NCBI GenBank assembly: GCA_964535295.1
Contig: CAZHUW010000031.1
Location: 1 to 23,449 of the forward strand
DNA length: 23,449 bases
Origin: SB21 sp964535295
GTDB lineage: Bacteria > CLD3 > SB21
Reading direction: 5' to 3'
Every line of letters begins with the position of its first letter. Positions within the stretch are counted from its first letter, which is position 1. The notes below the pieces were generated by a model, which worked only from the letters and a program-made list of their open reading frames with translations, was not told the DNA's origin and searched no databases. Of this stretch, positions 22,959-23,449 are shown piece by piece. The translations under genes were made by a program, and so were the position numbers.

Positions 22959-23449
22959 ATGTCCAATGAAATGCCCAACGACAAAACGACAAACCTGACC
23001 TACGCGTTCTTCGCGGCCGCAGGATTGTCCCTGATAGCCGTGATCTATTTGCTGACCGTCCAATTCGGCCACGGCAATGTAAAAATCGGTTTCGTCAAAT
23101 CCGACGTATTGCTGGCGCAATATAAACCGGCGATGGCCGTAAATCAGCGAATGCAGATGGAGTCGGCTCAAGCTCAGCAAGAACTTGAAGGGCGTTATAA
23201 AGAACTGCAAACCATGGACGCCGATCTGCAGAACAAACTGAAAGTACTGACCCAGCAGGCGCTCGCCCCGCAAATCGAAAAATTCCAGAAAAAGCAGAAT
23301 GAGTTTTATCAAATTCAACAAGGACACCAACAACAGCTTCAGCAGCGGCAGGCACAATTACTGGAACCGATCTTTCAGGACATCAGTAATTTTATTAATA
23401 AATACGGCAAAGACCACGGTTTTACGGTCATTCTGGGAACGCCGATGGA
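22959..23449 (+). CDS. OmpH/Skp-like protein with an N-terminal membrane anchor; 3' end outside window
   Basis: The first 163 codons of an OmpH (Skp)-family protein, the periplasmic chaperone type that holds outer-membrane proteins. After a 14-residue polar start there is a hydrophobic helix (about 15-34, AFFAAAGLSLIAVIYLLTV) and then GNVKIGFVKSDVLLAQYK (about 39-56), the characteristic first strand of OmpH. A Gln/Glu-rich coiled coil follows (about 65-145), then the returning strand GFTVILGTPM. The anchor has no obvious signal-peptidase site and the N-terminus is hydrophilic, so the protein may stay membrane-bound, unlike classical Skp. AAAAGGAG precedes the ATG at 22959 by 6 bases. It starts 17 bases after the unknown gene, so both are in the plsY operon. 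Confidence 0.85.
   Translation, partial: MSNEMPNDKTTNLTYAFFAAAGLSLIAVIYLLTVQFGHGNVKIGFVKSDVLLAQYKPAMAVNQRMQMESAQAQQELEGRYKELQTMDADLQNKLKVLTQQALAPQIEKFQKKQNEFYQIQQGHQQQLQQRQAQLLEPIFQDISNFINKYGKDHGFTVILGTPM

Overview
The window looks like ordinary chromosome from a Gram-negative bacterium of roughly balanced base composition. The diderm evidence is two lipoprotein signal sequences, a MlaE/MlaF lipid-transport pair and an OmpH/Skp-like protein. Clear AGGAGG-type ribosome sites precede many genes. That argues against a typical Bacteroidia genome, where such sites are rare. A lineage in the wider FCB area (Ignavibacteriota, Calditrichota or KSB1-like) is a guess from gene content and style; no rRNA or marker search was possible. 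I saw no tRNA, rRNA, CRISPR array, IS element or prophage, and no gene-free stretch exceeds about 205 bases.

From 1 to about 21270 every gene is on the minus strand; the last three (21455 to the end) are on the plus strand. Read in the direction of transcription, the minus-strand block begins with a zinc-ribbon/pentapeptide-repeat protein. Next comes a tightly overlapping surface-glycan cassette: GT4 glycosyltransferase, GT-C-like membrane transferase, GT2 transferase and a DUF2304 protein. This runs into a TPMT-family methyltransferase, a putative lipoprotein and lysS. A decayed fragment resembling a GxxExxY protein lies between lysS and mlaE/mlaF.

The central-carbon section follows (11571 down to the left edge): an isocitrate/3-alkylmalate-type dehydrogenase, an HMG-CoA-lyase-like enzyme, a CaiB/BaiF class III CoA-transferase, LeuC and LeuD (overlapping by ATGA), a tiny ferritin-like protein overlapping an aldo/keto-reductase-fold protein that lacks its catalytic tetrad, an AMP-forming acyl-CoA synthetase, an unknown lipoprotein, citrate synthase, and the N-terminal half of GTP-dependent PEP carboxykinase.

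The most interesting part is the run dehydrogenase, HMGL-like lyase, CoA-transferase, LeuCD. Together these enzyme classes could interconvert acetyl-CoA plus pyruvate, (R)-citramalyl-CoA, (R)-citramalate, citraconate, 3-methylmalate and 2-oxobutyrate. That would be a thioester-conserving citramalate route, or its reverse. Plainer readings are a LeuCD-type aconitase step between citrate synthase and isocitrate dehydrogenase, or leucine synthesis and catabolism genes lying side by side. Active-site differences in the lyase (Glu to Gln) and the dehydrogenase (mixed IDH/IPMDH pocket) make substrate reassignment worth testing.

The plus-strand end carries plsY (phospholipid synthesis), an unknown two-helix membrane protein and an OmpH-like protein cut by the window edge. 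A good sigma70-type promoter precedes plsY. Several short inverted repeats sit between genes, including two that look like dispersed palindromic elements.
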